Source: Branchiibius hedensis
GTDB lineage: Bacteria; Actinomycetota; Actinomycetes; Actinomycetales; Dermatophilaceae
Length of the DNA: 64,000 bases
Reading direction: 5' to 3'
Assembly: GCF_900108585.1 (NCBI RefSeq)
Contig: NZ_UESZ01000001.1
Span: 124,001 to 188,000 of the forward strand
The notes under the pieces were generated by a model that made no database searches, was not told the origin of the DNA, and saw nothing but the letters and a program-made list of their open reading frames with translations. Every line of letters begins with the position of its first letter. Position 1 is the first letter of the stretch. Positions 62,523 to 64,000 of this stretch are shown here, one piece after another. Made by a program: the position numbers and the translations under genes.

Positions 62523-63991
62523 CCGTCACCTTCGACTTCGGTCTGCTCGCGCCGGCTCTCGTGGTCGCCCTGGCCGCTGTCGGCGTCCTGATCGTCGACG
62601 CAGCGCTGCCGCGGCTGGGCCGCGTGCACTGGTGGCTGGCGGCGCTCACCCTCGTGATCACCACCGCTGTGCTGGCCCAGCGCTGGGTGCAGATCCCGGC
62701 GCGGGGCGACGCCACCTTGTGCAGCAGCGGCTATTGCGCGTACGGCGTGGACCGGGTTGTGCTGTCCCTGCAACTGGCCATCGCCGTCAGTTCCTTGGTC
62801 GTCGTACTCCTGATCAGCGCCATCCCGGCCCCTTCGTCGCGCACCCCCGTCCAGGTCGCGCTGCTGCTCAGCGCTACCGCCGGTGGCCTGATCGTCTGCG
62901 CCAGCCGGGACGCCGCGTCGTGGTTGATCGCGCTCGAGCTGGCCACCCTGCCCACCGTTGGGCTGGTTGCGCTACGCGCCCGCCGATCGGCGATCGACGG
63001 CAGCCTCGCGCTGCTTGTCTCGGCCCTGACCTCGTTCGCGCTCGCGGCGATGGGAGTGGCGCTGTGGTACGCCGCGACGGGCACCTTGCGCTTCAGCCAA
63101 TCGGCCGCGTTGCACGCCATCGCCGACTCCGGACGCAGTCGGGTGCTGATCCTGGCGATCATGCTGCTGCTGGCCGGGGTCGCCTTCAAACTGTCCCTCG
63201 CCCCCTTCCACGCCTGGACCCCGGACACCTTCGCGGGGGCTTCCGTACCCGTGTCGGCCTACCTGGCGGTGACTTCCAAGGTGGCCGCGGTCGGTGCCCT
63301 GATCGTCGTCATCAGGTCCCTGACCGGGGTCGGGGGCGCAACGTTGTCGGTTATCGGTCTGGTCAGCGTGCTGTCGATGACGCTGGGCAATCTGATGGCG
63401 CTGCGGGAGCGGCGGATGCTGCGGCTGTTGGCCTGGTCGACCGTCGCACAGGCTGGTTGGGTGGTGATGCCGCTTGCCCCTGCAGGGTCCGCCGGAGTCG
63501 GGGAGTCGGTGCGCTATCTGTTGATGTACGCCCTTGCCACCTTGCTGGTCTTCGCCGTGGTGACCGCGGTCGCGCACTCACGTGGTCGCGACGCCGCGTT
63601 GGACCTGAGCTCCTACCACGGCCTCGCGCGCAGCCGACCGATCCTGGGCTGGGCGATGGCTTTCGCGTTGTTGACCCTCGCCGGGGTCCCGCCTGCGGTG
63701 CTGGGCGTGGCCGCCAAAGTCGCTGCGGTCGGGCCGGTTGTGGCAGCGCACCTGTGGTGGTTGGCGGTGGCCGCTGCGATCAACACGATGATCGGACTGG
63801 CCGTCTACCTGCGCTGGGTCCTGGCCATCGTCATCCGGGACGGGCGCACGGCGACCGAGCAGCATCGGTCAGCCGCGACCGGTGACAACGACGCAGTCGC
63901 CCCGGTGCATTCGCTCGTGGTGGTGGTCCTGGTTCTGTGCCTGATCGTGGCCTCGGTGTGGCCGCAGGTGCTCTTTGGGTTGCCCGGCTGA
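62519..63991 (+). CDS. nuoN2: NADH-quinone oxidoreductase subunit N, second copy
   Basis: A 490-residue antiporter-like pump subunit. FKLSLAPFHAWTPDTFAGAS at about residues 222-241 holds the conserved lysine, and ALELATLPTVGLVAL near 138-152 the glutamate. It is complete; its stop lies 9 bases before the window edge. Whether nuoD2 or an electron-input module follows beyond the edge cannot be seen. Confidence 0.93.
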   Translation: MTVTFDFGLLAPALVVALAAVGVLIVDAALPRLGRVHWWLAALTLVITTAVLAQRWVQIPARGDATLCSSGYCAYGVDRVVLSLQLAIAVSSLVVVLLISAIPAPSSRTPVQVALLLSATAGGLIVCASRDAASWLIALELATLPTVGLVALRARRSAIDGSLALLVSALTSFALAAMGVALWYAATGTLRFSQSAALHAIADSGRSRVLILAIMLLLAGVAFKLSLAPFHAWTPDTFAGASVPVSAYLAVTSKVAAVGALIVVIRSLTGVGGATLSVIGLVSVLSMTLGNLMALRERRMLRLLAWSTVAQAGWVVMPLAPAGSAGVGESVRYLLMYALATLLVFAVVTAVAHSRGRDAALDLSSYHGLARSRPILGWAMAFALLTLAGVPPAVLGVAAKVAAVGPVVAAHLWWLAVAAAINTMIGLAVYLRWVLAIVIRDGRTATEQHRSAATGDNDAVAPVHSLVVVVLVLCLIVASVWPQVLFGLPG

Positions 63992-64000
63992 ACCTACCCA

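Noticed and set aside
61469-63991. 840-codon plus-strand frame across nuoM2 and nuoN2
   Set aside because: Only its last 490 codons match nuoN2. The upstream part is out of frame with nuoM2 and is Arg/Gly-rich noise, so it is not a fusion protein.
55385-63991. Second nuo cluster read as a recent duplication of the first
   Set aside because: NuoB, H, I and J copies differ widely in sequence and in tail length, and the gene set differs, so the two clusters are old paralogues.

Overview
The window is high-GC DNA from an actinobacterium, most likely a member of the Micrococcales. The evidence is the strong G/C third-position bias, many GTG starts, ATGA/GTGA gene overlaps, leaderless -10 boxes directly before start codons, a menaquinone pathway, and actinobacterial families such as DUF3027, DUF2530, XPB helicase and family 2A encapsulin. 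The species cannot be named from the sequence. I saw no rRNA, tRNA or CRISPR array.

Layout. 1-13 kb is housekeeping: the end of an MGH1-like glycosidase, a membrane protein, a HAD phosphatase, a cold-shock protein, DUF3027, zwf, two small membrane proteins, an XPB helicase, an M13 peptidase and a helicase-associated protein. 13-24 kb holds an aldose epimerase and the menaquinone genes menD, menF (isochorismate synthase), menG and a MenJ-like reductase. Between menD and menF lies a minus-strand block with a thioester-domain-like protein, a family 2A encapsulin shell, its cysteine desulfurase cargo and a flavodoxin-like protein. 23.8-39.8 kb is a complete 14-gene nuoA-N operon ending in a polyprenyl diphosphate synthase that overlaps nuoN. 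Quinone synthesis and the quinone-reducing complex are therefore physically linked.

40.8-48.5 kb holds an MFS transporter, a PPK2 polyphosphate kinase and a P3A-type (proton-pump-like) P-type ATPase. The ATPase gene is split by an IS21-family element of 2149 bp with a 5-bp target duplication; removing the element restores an 852-residue frame. 48-54.5 kb holds small proteins, RarD, a DrrAB-type ABC transporter behind two CGATATATCG palindromes, and a large SARP/BTAD ATPase regulator.

55.4-64 kb is a second nuo cluster: A, B, C, H, I, J, K, L, M, N. It has all membrane pump subunits and the N2 and NuoI iron-sulfur centres but lacks nuoD, nuoE, nuoF and nuoG. The most unusual items are this NuoD-less second complex, the encapsulin block with its Cys-to-Ser thioester-like neighbour, the IS21 insertion whose right end supplies an in-frame start to the ATPase remnant, and a 95-bp tandem repeat at the end of menG.
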